From: Tetradesmus obliquus
Lineage: Eukaryota; Chlorophyta; Chlorophyceae; Sphaeropleales; Scenedesmaceae
Assembly: GCA_030272155.1 (NCBI GenBank)
Contig: CP126192.1
Coordinates: forward strand, 3,816,501-3,880,500
Length of the DNA stretch: 64,000 nucleotides
Direction: 5' to 3'
A program made the position numbers and the translations under genes. Shown in pieces: positions 51,368 through 62,631 of this stretch. The notes under the pieces were generated by a model. That model was given only the letters and a program-made list of their open reading frames with translations. It made no database searches and had not been told where the DNA came from. Numbering within the stretch: the first letter of the stretch is position 1; every line of letters starts with the position of its first letter.

Positions 51368-52092
51368 GCACGCGCGTTCTGTCGGGCTTGCAACCTGTGA
51401 CAAACCTCAAGAACCGGTGGTGCAGCTGTAACTTGGCGGCGCATGCGGATGGAGGTTGCAGCTGCATGATGCGCATCAAGCATCCCACAACCCTAGTTGC
51501 CATGTGCAGTGGAGGTGCTCAACCCAGCTACATTGGCAACATCCGCAGCAAACAGTACAGCCTGACAGCACCTTCATGTGGCTACTTTCTTACATGCAGC
51601 TGACTGTGCAGCCCCACCTGAGGCTAGCAGGTAGCCAGCACTGATTTGCTGTGTCAGGCTGCTTGGCATGCCAGAGAACGGCGGAAGTGCGCGAGTTGCA
51701 GTGCCACACAGGCGCACCACGAACACCTTTGACAGGTGCTTCTGCTCAATGACTGCGTTGACAAATTGTTTTGTGCCTAGCATGACTGCCTGCACGCCTT
51801 GCAGACCTGCTCAGCAACAGCAGCAGCACCAGGCAGCAGCAGCAGCAGCAGCGCATGTGGACAGTTTGAACAGTACAGGCAGTGGCATGCTGCAGTGGTC
51901 GAAGCAGTATGCACAGAAGAGCGCTGAAAAATTACCGTTAGGTGCCTGGCACTGCAGACGCTGCAGGCTGTGCACTACTCCAGTAAGGGTGTCAGCAGTA
52001 GATGGAGCCTTTGCTGTCGCCAGTACGGTACTTCCACACAACAGTGCAGCGTCCGTGTTCGTTCCTCCGACATCTATACCGATACGTTTCAT
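46658..52092 (-). CDS. HyuA-type hydantoinase/oxoprolinase fused to DUF917
   Basis: ATP-dependent hydantoinase/oxoprolinase-like N-terminus fused to a DUF917 domain, about 1,150 residues; such fusions are known in fungi. Exons (minus): 52092-51936, 51806-51618, 51327-51133, 50851-50678, 50335-50231, 49922-48081, 47628-47556 and 47364-46658. HyuA landmarks: RIGIDVGGTNTDAALL (ASKHA phosphate loop), VMLGTKQFVNAVIE, GGFEYDG, LPVHITLSHKLSG, GNDGTLLS, FKSGPVKSVRGAAF, ALVCDIGGTTTDIGAVV and FGLGGGSLV. DUF917 landmarks: ILGCGGGGS, VCDVGGMGAPTVS, ALLCAEVGGGNALEPL, RAACTEMGCSVDLA, VPGSLSLAWHIG, LPAHPLLRT and VVGPAAFGYDAEYQPV. The reading frame breaks twice inside conserved blocks: between SIGP and NMGADL (near 49708), and between LPAHPLLRT and VVGPAAFGYD (near 46766). 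Each needs one extra base. Poly-Gln runs interrupt both domains. Either sequence errors or early decay would explain this. Confidence 0.8.
47838..47914 (-). repeat. Intronic ghost copy of a hydantoinase exon 3' edge
   Basis: Direct copy, offset about 238 bp, of the last ~75 bp of the exon ending at 48081 (real copy about 48076-48151) with its splice donor. The ghost reads ADDTGNALLMAADAS in place of ADDKGNVLLMAAAAS, so it has diverged at several amino-acid positions and its donor has become GTGGGC. Confidence 0.8.
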
Positions 52093-53204
52093 CTTGTATT
52101 TGATTGAGTAAGGCGACTGCACGTGAGCCCACAGAGCTGCAATGCTCTGCTGCGCAACAGATCCGCACTGACGCAGGTGATGAACAGGACAGCCGACGCC
52201 CAAGGACTTCTTAAAATGCCTTATCACATTTGGTGTTGACCTGGCGTCGCATATGTCACGTGTACAGGCGACAGCCTGCGTGACACTCTGTCAAGGTGAC
52301 TGAAAGCCCGAGGCACATACACACAATGCTTGACGTTTTTAAAAAACAGCATATTACCCCCAATAAGGGTAAGCACTTACGTATTGGGTAGCAGATCGCT
52401 GATGAATGTTCCCGTGCAACTGATCAGTCATGACATACTTGCACCTTGACTCTTCAGTGTATTGTCCAGGGTTGCATTTGAACCAGCACCAGCAGTGGGC
52501 GCCAGCCGATGGTTGTGCAGCCCGCCACCTCTGCAACTACAGAGGTGCTGGCTTTGATAATGTGCATGACCGCCATTGCAACAGGAGCAGCACGTCACGA
52601 CGTGCACTTGCAGCTGCAAGGATACTGCGTGGCGTGACCTGTGCACATCACTAGATCGCCGGGATTACATTTGCTGGAGATATGGTATGCATGATACTTA
52701 GTGTAGCAGATGCGTTTGCTCACCCCCGTCTGAGGTAGCTGGACTTGCATACAAGGCGCGTGGCGCTCTGCAGTGCATTTGACGGCAGAGCTGCAGCTGC
52801 CCACTGTCTTCCCAAGGGGAAAGCACCGTCAAATCCCAGCCCGTGAAGTGTGCAGGCGAGTGTGGCTTCTGGTGCAGCAGCTCCTAAGGTGCGACAGCCA
52901 GCAGGACCGTCTAACTTCGAAATCCAAACACTGGTCAGGTTACTAGTGTTACATTTGCAGGTCATGCAGCAGAGTGATGCCCCACATGCGCTTGGGCAGG
53001 CTGGATGTAAATCAAGTATTGCTGTGTTGTGTTTGCAGGATCGAGAACTTGAAAGCCCCCGTTGCCCCTCGAAAGCTCGAGCCAAGACGTGATGGCTTGC
53101 CAATTTCGTTATGCTTCTTCTCTTGCAGCTATGGAAGACTAACTGAATAGAGATTGATACATTCAGAACGTGTTGTTCTGTCTCTCTGGGTGTTGCTCAA
53201 CAAC
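52093..53204. other. Divergent intergenic region, hydantoinase / bZIP
   Basis: About 1.1 kb between divergent start codons, presumably both promoters. No repeat, RNA gene or conserved coding block seen. Upstream non-coding exons of the bZIP gene are possible. Confidence 0.45.
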
Positions 53205-56200
53205 ATGCAGCAGGGCGAGTGGGCAGCTGCCCCTGGACCGTCTAGGCAGACGCACAGGAGGTGCGGGGCCTGCCTCGTTTACCGATCCACCTCGGCTGCA
53301 AGCGAGCCAGGGCTGAAAGGGCGTGGGCTTGGTGTGATGCAGGTCCAGGTCAGAAGGTGCAGGTGGTGCATTCCAGGACCTGGCATCCCATGGAGGCTTT
53401 GATCTTCAGGTGCGTGGCTGGCGTGAACTAACATACAATTTGAATCCCCAGCTAAGTTTCGACCCAATTTTCTACTGTTGTGCTTGCCAGGCCCCTGCTC
53501 TGTTCCCCTGCTGCTGTGCAAACACATTCTATGCTGACGCGATTGCTGCTGCAGGGTGCTGGGCACATGAGGACCATCTCTCTGGACACCAGTGCATCCA
53601 ACTTCCTGCAGTCCCTGCAACTGCACGACGTCAGCGCGCTGCCAGCTGGCATGCTGGACGCCGCAGAAGCAGCAGCACTCGACCAGCAATACAACGCAGC
53701 AGCTCTGGCTGCAGCTGCAGGTGCCGCAGGGCGTCCCTATGCAGCAGCGTCCCCCAACTTTGCAGGAACAGCAGCGGCAGGCGACCTCGCGTGGCAGGCA
53801 GCTGAGGGTGCTGCTGTCTCTGCAGGCAGCAAGCGGGCGCACAGCGGCAACGGCCGCGTGGGCAAAGACAGCTTGCAGGAAAGCAGCAAGAAGGAGAGCC
53901 TGCACCAGCACAAGCACAGCTTCACCCCAGCCCTGCCAGCAGTGGAGGAGGCAGAGGATGCATTAGGGCCCAGCGACGGGTGAGGCACAGGACAGCTTGT
54001 TGTGCTTTGGCTTGCACTTGCAGGAACTTTCACAGGAAGGCTAGCTGCTGCTGGTCGATGCATATGCTTGTGCATTCCTGTCTTTACGACGCCATGTCCT
54101 GCTGCTTGCACGCCGCTGCTCTGTAGCAGCGTTACATAACTATACTCAACGCAACACACAAAACACCCTGCGCCTGCAGGGACGACGAGGACTACCACGC
54201 GTCAGACAGCGATGGCGAGTGCTATGGCACAACGCCGCGCGCCCGCCGCACCTCTGCCTCGGGCCGCGGCCGCGCGCGCCGCGGCGGCTACAACGGCCGC
54301 AGCGAGAACGACCTCATGCTGCTGGACCCGAAGCGTGTGAAGCGCATCATGGCCAACCGCCAGAGCGCAGCACGCAGCAAGGAGCGGCGCATGAACTACA
54401 CGATGCAGCTTGAAGGGAAGCTGCAGAGCATTCACAGTGAAGTGGATAGGTTGAATGCGCGGCTGGAGGGTATGCAGGGGCAAGGCAAGCTGCTGCTGAA
54501 GGCGCGCGCGGAACTGGAGCAGCAGGTGCGTGCGGCAACAGCTGCGGTGCTGCAGAGAGTGTGCCCATGTACAGTCTATGTTGAAGGATGCACTTGGTTG
54601 GCATGTTTTGGTGTATCTGGCTGCGCTGCGGTTGAGTTCAAGGGCTGCATGCATGTCACGCTAGCCCGCCTTGCATCCTGTGTGCTGTGCAGTGCGCTGT
54701 CGTGCACGTAGCATCTGGCAGGCATTCCAGTCTCATGCATGACTTGCAGTGGTCTGCATGCTGTTGCCGCAACGTTGCACGTTGCCTGCATGCTGCTGCT
54801 GCGCACTTGCAGGTTGAGAGCATGCAGCAGCAGCTCGGCCAGGCTGCAGCAGACAACCAGGTGCTTGTATCGGAGCTTTTCGCGCTGCAGAGCGCGCTTG
54901 GGCTGCCGCAGGCGCTGCCGCAGCCCGACATGGCTGCTGCAGCTGCAGCTGCTGCAGGACAGCCGCGGGATGTGCAGCAGCAGCAGCAGTATGGCGCACA
55001 CTACAGCTGGCAGCACGATGGCGGCTACAGCCAGCAGGGTGTAGCAGGCAGCAGCACAGCAGCAGCAGCAGCAGGCGGCAGCTACCCAGGTGGCATTGCC
55101 GGCCCTGGAGGTAGTGCAGGCTATGCAACCGGCAGCAGCAGGGCGGCAGGTAGTGCAGCAGCTGGCAGCGGTATGCCCCCGCTGCCGCGGCATCATGCGC
55201 GGTCGCCCAACATGCAGCCAGGGGCAGCAGCAGCAGGCCAGCTTCCGCCAGGGCAGCAGGCAGCAGCCAGGCAGCAGCAGCAGCAGCCAGGGTTACAGAT
55301 ACCAGGGGCTAGCAACAGACCGCCCAGCCCACGGATACCTAGCCCGTCCCCAGCAGCAGCTGCTGCTGCTGTCGCAGGTGGGGTGCCTGCAGGGCCGGCA
55401 GCAGTAGGGTCTGCAGGCAGCAGTGCAGCCGCTGGTGCTCCTGCGGCTGCTGGGATAGTGGGGAGCACAGCAGCAGCTGCGGCGGACTTGCTGCTGCTGG
55501 ATCAGCTCGCAGCAGGCGGTGAGGATGCAGCAATGACCAATGCAGATGACTTGGACATGCTTGCTGCACTGCTGGACGATTCACCCATGGACCCAGCTGC
55601 GGCGGCAGCAGCAGCAGCTGTTGCTCCAGATCAAATTGCGGCAGCAGCTGCTGCTGCAGGCCTGGCGCGGAGTGCTCAGCAGCTGCAGCAGCAGCAGCCG
55701 TTCCCAGTGCCTCTAGATCCTGCAGCAGCAGCAGCAATGCCGCAGCCGTTACCAGCTGGCCTCGGATCTGCTCGAGGCGCCCCTACTCAAGCAGCACCGC
55801 CTACACCTCCAGGCTACAGCAGCCAGCAGCAGCAGCAGCAGCAGCTGGGTCAGTTCGGCTCATTGCAAGGCAGCGCACAGCGCCCGCCGCCGCAGCATCC
55901 CAGCAGCAGTAAAGCAGGCCCAGGGGTAGCATCTCACCCAGGCATGGCCAGCTGGGCTGTGCAGAGCCCTCCAGGCAGCAATGCCGCTGCTGCTGGCTTT
56001 GTGGGTGGCGGCGGCTATGGTAGATCTTCGCCTGCATTTTCAGATCCAGTAGGTGCTGAGGGCTATCATGATGACGTGTCATCTGGAAGCCTTGGAGGTA
56101 GCTTGACTCCTAGCACGAGGCTGGCCAGGGTATCTGATGGCAGTAGCATTGCAGCAGGCAGCGCTGGGCCACGCGTGCCGCCGCCAATGTGGCAGCAGCA

Positions 56201-57305
56201 GCAGCAGCAGCAGCACTCGACGCTGCCGCAGGCAGCAGATGGCAGCAGTGCAGCTGGCGCTGCTGGCGGGCCTGCTGTGGGTGGCGCCTGGGGACTGCAG
56301 CAGCAGCAGCAGCCAGGTGGCAGTGCTGCTGCAGGCAACGGCGCTGGCACACCGTGGCAGCCAATTAGCCCTGGAGAAGCAGCTGCACATCAGCAGCAGC
56401 AGCAGCAGGCCCATGCTGCTGGCCTGCCATTTGCAATGGCAGCTGACCCTGCAGCAGCAGCAGCAGCAGCAGCTGCAGGTGCGCCTGGTAGTGCATTGCT
56501 GGGCCCAAGCCCTGACCAGGTCAACTTTGTCATGGGCACAAACCCTAGGCAGCGCTTCAGCGCAGGCAAGCACCACAGGTCAGCTAGCGCAGGCAGCGTT
56601 TCCAGCCTCGGCTGGACAGATGCAGACAGGAGCTGGGCACTGCAGCAACAGCAGCAGCAGCAGTATGGGCACCATGCACTGGGGCCAGACGCAGCAGCAG
56701 CAGCAGCAGCAGCAGCTGGACCTGGGCGGATGGTTGGCAGGGCTTCAGCGCCGGGAGGGGCTAGCGTGCTGGCTGCATTTGACATGCACGGGCCGGCACC
56801 TTACCGCTCCAACTCCTCTGAGGGCATGGCAGCGCTGCAGCAGCAGCAGCAGCAGCAGCAGCGGCCAGGCCACCACCGGCGCAGCTGCTCATATGCTGGC
56901 GCTGGCGGCGGCTTGTATGCTGACGCTGCAATGCCAGGTCAGCACTGGAGTGGCGCTGCTGCTGCTGCTGCTGGTCCTGGAGAAATGGCCAACTCTAGCA
57001 GCTGTGGTGACCTTAGCATGCAGCTGCATGGCTACCACCCTCAACCCCAGCAGCAGCAGCAGCTGGAAGGCATTCATCCAGCTGCACTGGGCCCTGCAGG
57101 TGCTGCTGGCCTGCCTGATGTCAGCATGCATCAGTTTGCAGGCATGGCCAGGGCGGGCGCGGCTGTGGGCGCTGACATGCATGCGCTGGTTATGCCTACG
57201 CGCATTGTCACCACTGGCGGGAGTGCAGCTGGGTTGGGGACTGGTGCAGCGACAAGCTTGCAGCAGCAGCAGCAGCAGCAGCAGCGGCAGCACTACATGA
57301 TGTAG
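53205..57305 (+). CDS. Large bZIP transcription factor, VIP1/RF2a type
   Basis: Basic leucine-zipper DNA-binding factor. Exons: 53205-53260, 53349-53409, 53555-53979, 54180-54525 and 54813-57305 (stop), giving 1,126 residues with consistent phases. The basic region reads DPKRVKRIMANRQSAARSKE (about residues 230-249), identical in layout to plant group I factors (VIP1, RF2a, RSG), which prefer KRxxRxxANRQSAxRSK. The zipper follows (MQLEGKLQSIHSEVDRLNAR, then ESMQQQLGQAAADNQVL) and is split by intron 4. Upstream is a phospho-site-like segment GAGHMRTISLDTSASNFL, resembling the 14-3-3-binding region of that group. About 800 residues after the zipper are poly-Gln, poly-Ala, Gly and Ser, probably a disordered activation domain far longer than in plants (usually 300-400 residues in all). 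Exons 1 and 2 are short and less certain. Confidence 0.88.
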
Positions 57306-59899
57306 GTGCCTGTTTGTGTGCATGTATGTAGGTATATGTCTTAGCTGCAGCTTTCGTGGCTGCAATTTGATTGCAGCTCAGCGTTGGTGACGCCTGGTGA
57401 TTGGCGTGTAGCAATGCACTACGGGTGATGCGGGGTGTGGGGTTGGGGGTTACGTGACGACTGTGTTGTATCTGTATTGTGTTGGTGTGCATGTGCAGGC
57501 GCCACAGCGGCGCATCGTGTCTTTTGTTTCAGCAGCATGTCAGCGAAGGAGCTACAGCGGCATCTGCATACACACGCGCTTGCATTTCAAACGGATGCAG
57601 CCAGCCCTGCTTTTAAGCGCATGCAGTCAGCAGTTCTTGGGCTGCTGTGCATGTCTGCTGAGGCTGGCTGACGTGACTTGACCCGGCTGCACAGACACGT
57701 ACCTACGCTTTGAGGCTGCACTTGTCCATACACGGGAGCTCCTTGTTGCGTTGACTTTTTCATCTGTTGCTGCTTAGATTGACTCCTGTTTCGAGTTTCA
57801 TTTTGCAGAGGGCGCCAGTGGTGTTGTGCCAGGGTGACACTGCAGGTGTTGCGTTCTCTCACATGTCCGTGCGTGCTGTGCACGAGCGCAGGCGCATGCC
57901 GACTAGTTGCCAGACCCAGCGGCTAGTTATGAATTGGCAGTACACGTAGCATACTTGTGACACGCCACTCCTGCCACTGTCCAGGCGGCTGTCATTCTTA
58001 CGGGAATGTCTATGCAGTGTTGTACTGAGTTTTGCCTGGGGCCCCGACTTGCAATGCAATCGTGGCAGATTGTGTCACAGCAGCACAGTACAGTGTTTGG
58101 TGTGCGGCTTTGGCAGCAGGCTGCAAGGACCTGAAAGACTGCACTCACATGGTTTGCAACATGCATTGCGCAATGCCGGCTGAGCTGTGGCCTAGATGCA
58201 GCAGCGCGTACGCGTGTCTGCTAGTAGCAGTTTGTGCAAGGGACAGCATGACAACTAGACACATGCCATCTAAGAGAGGGTCTGTCTAAGTGAGTGTTTG
58301 TCTGGTTTGTGCGTTGCTGGCGTGAAGGGATGGTTACATGCCATGCACATCTGTTGCGGCGCGTGGCGTGTCGCCGTGCTTCGTTTTGTGCTGTCACGGG
58401 CAGCCAAGGTCAGCACTGCTTGACTTGCCGGCGCTGTGCTGTAGGCCTTGAACCGTCACAGCTTTAAGTGCAGGGGTGGTGTTCTGTTTGGACTATGTAA
58501 AGCAACCTGTTGTGAAGCAACGGGGCTGCAAGCCTTGATGTACATGTGTCTGAACCCATGGCCATTTTTAGCCAAGCTTGTCTAAGGACACGCAGGCTTG
58601 CGTAAGGCACTGGGTCTACGCACGCACAGCACGTCAAGTGCTGCAACTACTTACACTGGACGCGGTGTGTGTTTGCTGCTGCACTTGACACATGTACTAC
58701 CCTCCAACATATAAAGCCCCGCCCAATACACAGATGTTTCTTTACAACTGCCAACTGATGTTGGGCGCAAAACAGAGCGTGCATGTTCTGTAGCCAGAAA
58801 GTCAACGGTCAAAAGGCTGCAGCCCAATGCAGCTGCTGCTGTTGGAGCGTAACACAGTTGTTGCAGCTGTGTGAACTGCAGCAACGTGCCTCGTCACCCA
58901 CTACCACATAACATCCGGCAAACAGGTTGCTGAACAGTTGCCAAGCCACGTATGCGTTTCTAAGTACCCCACCAAGCGCTAATTCTTGCCGTTCGCTGGA
59001 GGCAGTGCATGCAGGCATGCCATGAGCGCCAGTACTGACTGGGCCCCTACCTCCCGCTGGTAGCAATGGGCACAGGCAGTTTGTGATGTCAATATGAGCC
59101 ATGAATGCATCATAGCCCTGCACACATGCACATCAGCATGGACACAGCCAGCCATGTGGGGTGGCGTACAGGCAGCAGCACGGCATCATAACACACCAGT
59201 CAATTGTCTGTATACACCAGCCAACTGCTGCGGCCCATTGCAATGCCACCATGCACTGTATGTAACAAGCACCGCCGGTGAGCTGTGCATGCCACAGCTG
59301 CTGGGACAGGAAGCTGGGAAGCTATGAGCTGCTGCTGCTGCCGCTGCTGACAGCACAAGACAGTAGCAGCACACGTGCAAGGGCTACAAAGCAGACACGA
59401 ACACACCACAGTAGGGTGCAGCATGGGCCTCATCCTGGCAGTGCAGACGTCTGCTATCGACAAGGACAGCAGCAAGAAGATACCATGGCTGAGCACAGCA
59501 GCGCGCGCCATGTGTTGCGCTGTGCTGACACACCTGCCAGCAACACAGGGAGCTCAACTTCAAAGGGTGCACGCCTCTAACATCGCCACCACCCCATGTG
59601 GTGTGCAGGCCAGGTGCGCTGCAGCTACAGTGCTGCACTGGCCTCTAGCAGCAGGAATTGATGCAGCTGCCGTGGCGCAGTGCAGCTGCCGTGGCGCAGT
59701 GCACACAGATGTGGTCATGGCTGCACCATGCACACAGCACGCCTACGTGCTTTTGCACCCTGCTGTGCTCCTCGCAGGACACATGCAGCTGCGCCGCCCA
59801 AAGCTGTTCATGCTGACTTGTACAGACCACCCCATGTCACCGCACATCCTACCATGTAACACACAGTAATCCAGGGAGACTACTATGCAAAGCTGGTGG
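57306..59899. other. Convergent intergenic region, bZIP / TRM112
   Basis: About 2.6 kb without a supported gene, containing the bZIP and TRM112 3' flanks. A 44-codon plus frame at 57540-57674 (beginning MSAKELQRHLHTHALAFQ) has a fairly balanced composition but no family. A TATA-like ATATAAAGCC at about 58709-58718 has no recognisable transcript behind it. I see no tRNA. Confidence 0.4.
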
Positions 59900-60978
59900 T
59901 CACACTTCGTCCTCGTTGAGCAGCATGTTTGGGATGCCCTTGACAACAGGGAAGCGCCTGCCAGTCTCTGGGCAGATGAGGCTGCCCTCCTCAAGGCACA
60001 CCTGGATTGCAAAAATAACAGCCAGCACGCTATAAGCTGGGAACTCCCGGCCTGTGTGGCAGAGCTGCCTGCTGCTGTCTGTGCAGTGAACAACCATTTG
60101 CCATCGGTGCACAGTCAGGTTCAAAGCTGCTGCCCTCTGACAAAGACCTTTGGTCCTGCTCAGCATCATGCACAGTGTATGGCGCAGTGCTTGCTGTGGT
60201 GGCACGGCACTGCTGTGCTGTGTGTGCTGCTGCACCATTCTCCTGACACCCAACTGCTGCTGTGTAACAGCTGCTGGCCTCAGCTGCCCACTGCTCACCT
60301 CTAGCAGCGCGTGGTGGAACTTTTGCAGAAAACCATCATCCTGCAGCTGCTCCTCACTCACCGCCTCAGGCAGGCCCTCAGCACAACCAAGCTGCAGCCA
60401 GGTCAGACAAGGGCAGCAGTGGGTGCCTCAAACCAACATACTTCTGAGGGTGTCAGAGGCAACAGCTATAGAAGGCGGTGCTGCAGCTGCTGAGGTATCG
60501 GATTCCTGCTGCATGTGTCTGAACACTGCTGGCTAGTTGGCTGGTTTCTCCAAGTGCTGGTTATTTTGACGCTGGGTTTATGCCAAGTACTGCGATTGAG
60601 ATGCACTGCTGAAGCACACAGCTGCTGAGAAAGTGGCCACACAGCCTGCTAAATGTCGATCAGGCTGCAACCAGCTGCCACTCAACAACTGCCTCACTCA
60701 CCGCCTGCGCTCCTACTAAGAATGCCTTCCAGTCTATCCGCTTGAACATAGATCTAAGGAAGTCTGCAGGAACAGAACAACACATCAGCTCAGAGTTGCT
60801 GGCTGCCGTGGAGTGTGCTGCCAACCTGCTGCCGTCACAGCCTGCTGCTGCTGACTGGCTGACCTGGATCGAAGTCTGCATCCCTTTCTTCTATCTTCAA
60901 TGCTTCTATGTTGAGTGGATAGCCGTTTTTAACGCCCTTGATGTGGCATTGCAGGAAGTTGTGTGTGAGCAGCTTCAT
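59900..60978 (-). CDS. TRM112: Multifunctional methyltransferase subunit TRM112
   Basis: Zinc-binding activator subunit that partners several methyltransferases (Trm9/ALKBH8, Trm11, Bud23 and Mtq2 types) acting on tRNA, 18S rRNA and release factor eRF1. Exons (minus): 60978-60864, 60763-60702, 60391-60299 and 60001-59900 (stop), giving 123 residues, the normal length. Landmarks: [20 protein letters not shown] at the N-terminus with its conserved Cys; [39 protein letters not shown]; and the C-terminal zinc half [20 protein letters not shown] followed by MLLNEDEV. One zinc ligand normally supplied by the N-terminal Cys region and the CPET motif are present. The start is set by the invariant MKLLTHN. 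It is divergent from CPSF73 with 536 bp between start codons. Confidence 0.96.
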
Positions 60979-61514
60979 GTTGCTTGCTGGTGATACTGCT
61001 GGTGCTACTTGCTATACGCGTTTCATGCCGCGAGCCCAGTTCAAGACAGCACTTGACAAATAGTTATTGCCGCCGTGTCAGGGCTGCAGGTTCCTGAGCT
61101 CCGCCTTCTGAAGTTCCCGGGTTGTCACTTGGCCGCTCGGCTTCCGATGACAGGGCCTCATTACGCTGCTCGTCTTTTATTCGTTTGCTCCTTACAATAT
61201 GCATAATTCGTAGGAGCCGCTGCACACACCAAGGCGCAACTCTTGTCGTGTGGAAGCTGGTACTGCTTGGAACTGCATGGCTTGCTGCACCTGATCTCAC
61301 CAGGCAGCCGCTAGCCTGCCTGGTTAGGCGAAGTGTTGATTGAGGATATCAACTCCAAATCAGAAGGTTAACAAGCAGCACCAGCATCAGCAAGCTGCAC
61401 CACCCTTTACCTTCACAGTCAGCTTGTTGCTGCTAGCAGCAGTTGCAGCAGGGCTCGCTGCTAGCAGCAACACAGCGGGCCGCGCGGCAGCAGCAGCAGC
61501 AGCTGAGAAGCAGC
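60979..61514. promoter_or_regulatory. Divergent promoter region, TRM112 / CPSF73
   Basis: 536 bp separating two divergent start codons, so both promoters are expected here. No individual element identified. The CPSF73 frame is open back to 61443, but those residues are Gln/Ala-rich and probably 5' leader. Confidence 0.45.
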
Positions 61515-62186
61515 ATGGCAAAGAGGCGGGCCTCCCAGGAGCTTGTTGTGGGCGCTGATGATGTTGACGTGTCAGCTGTGCGCATCACGCCCCTGGGGGC
61601 GGGCCAGGAAGTGGGCAGGTCCTGCATCATCATGGAGTACCAGTGAGCATGCAAGCTTGGAGGATACGGCCTTTTTGCATGTTGATGCAGCTGTGCACAT
61701 TCTAGCAGCAACAGCAGCACGATGCATGCAGCGCATGCAGCACTAGCATCAAAAGGCTGCACAGCTTGCTGGCAGGTGAAGTGCAACAGCAGGATCACTG
61801 GCTGCAGACGTCTGCGTTTGTCTTCTGTAGTGGCTGTGCTAGAGCATATGCATCCTTGCACATCTGCAGCCGGGCCGCCACGACTCCAGCAGCAACAGGC
61901 AGCAACTGCCTGCCCGCACCCACACTTGCCTAGGCAGATATGCTACGCTTGCACACCTGACCATCATGTCATCTCATGTCATCTCTCTCATGACATGTTA
62001 CAATCTGCAGGGGCAAGCGCGTCATGTTTGACTGCGGCATCCACCCCGGGCTGCAGGGCGAGAACAGCCTGCCCTTCCTCACCAATGAGGACCTGGATGA
62101 GATCCATGTGGCGCTCATCACACATTTTCATCTGGACCACTGCGCGGCAGTGCCCTACCTGCTGTGCCACACCACGTTCAAGGTGC

Positions 62187-62222
<36 letters not shown>

Positions 62223-62599
62223 GCAGCAGCAGCAGCAGCACCTGCAGCAGCAGCGACGGCAGCAGCAACAAGCATGGGGTTTGGTTTGTGTTGTTTGTGT
62301 TGCATCCTCATGAAACAGCAGCGGGCGTGCTGCCCGTTAACTAGTGCGCACGCAACTCTATTGCCCAGCAACTCCTGCCCACTCTATTGCCCAGCAACTC
62401 CTGCCCACTCTATTGCCCAGCAACTCCTGCCCACTCTATTGCCCAGCAACTCCTGCCCACTCTTCGTGTTGACTGCCAATCCCGGCCCTGCTCCCCCTGC
62501 TGCGTCTCACTGCTTCCCAATACTTGCCATCTGCTGGCAGGGGCACATCTTCATGAGCCACCCCACCAAGGCCATCTCCCCACGCCGACCTTGCCCCGC

Positions 62600-62631
<32 letters not shown>

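Noticed and set aside
58705-58800. TATA-box-driven small gene
   Set aside because: The ATATAAAG motif is followed only by an 11-codon frame and no recognisable RNA.
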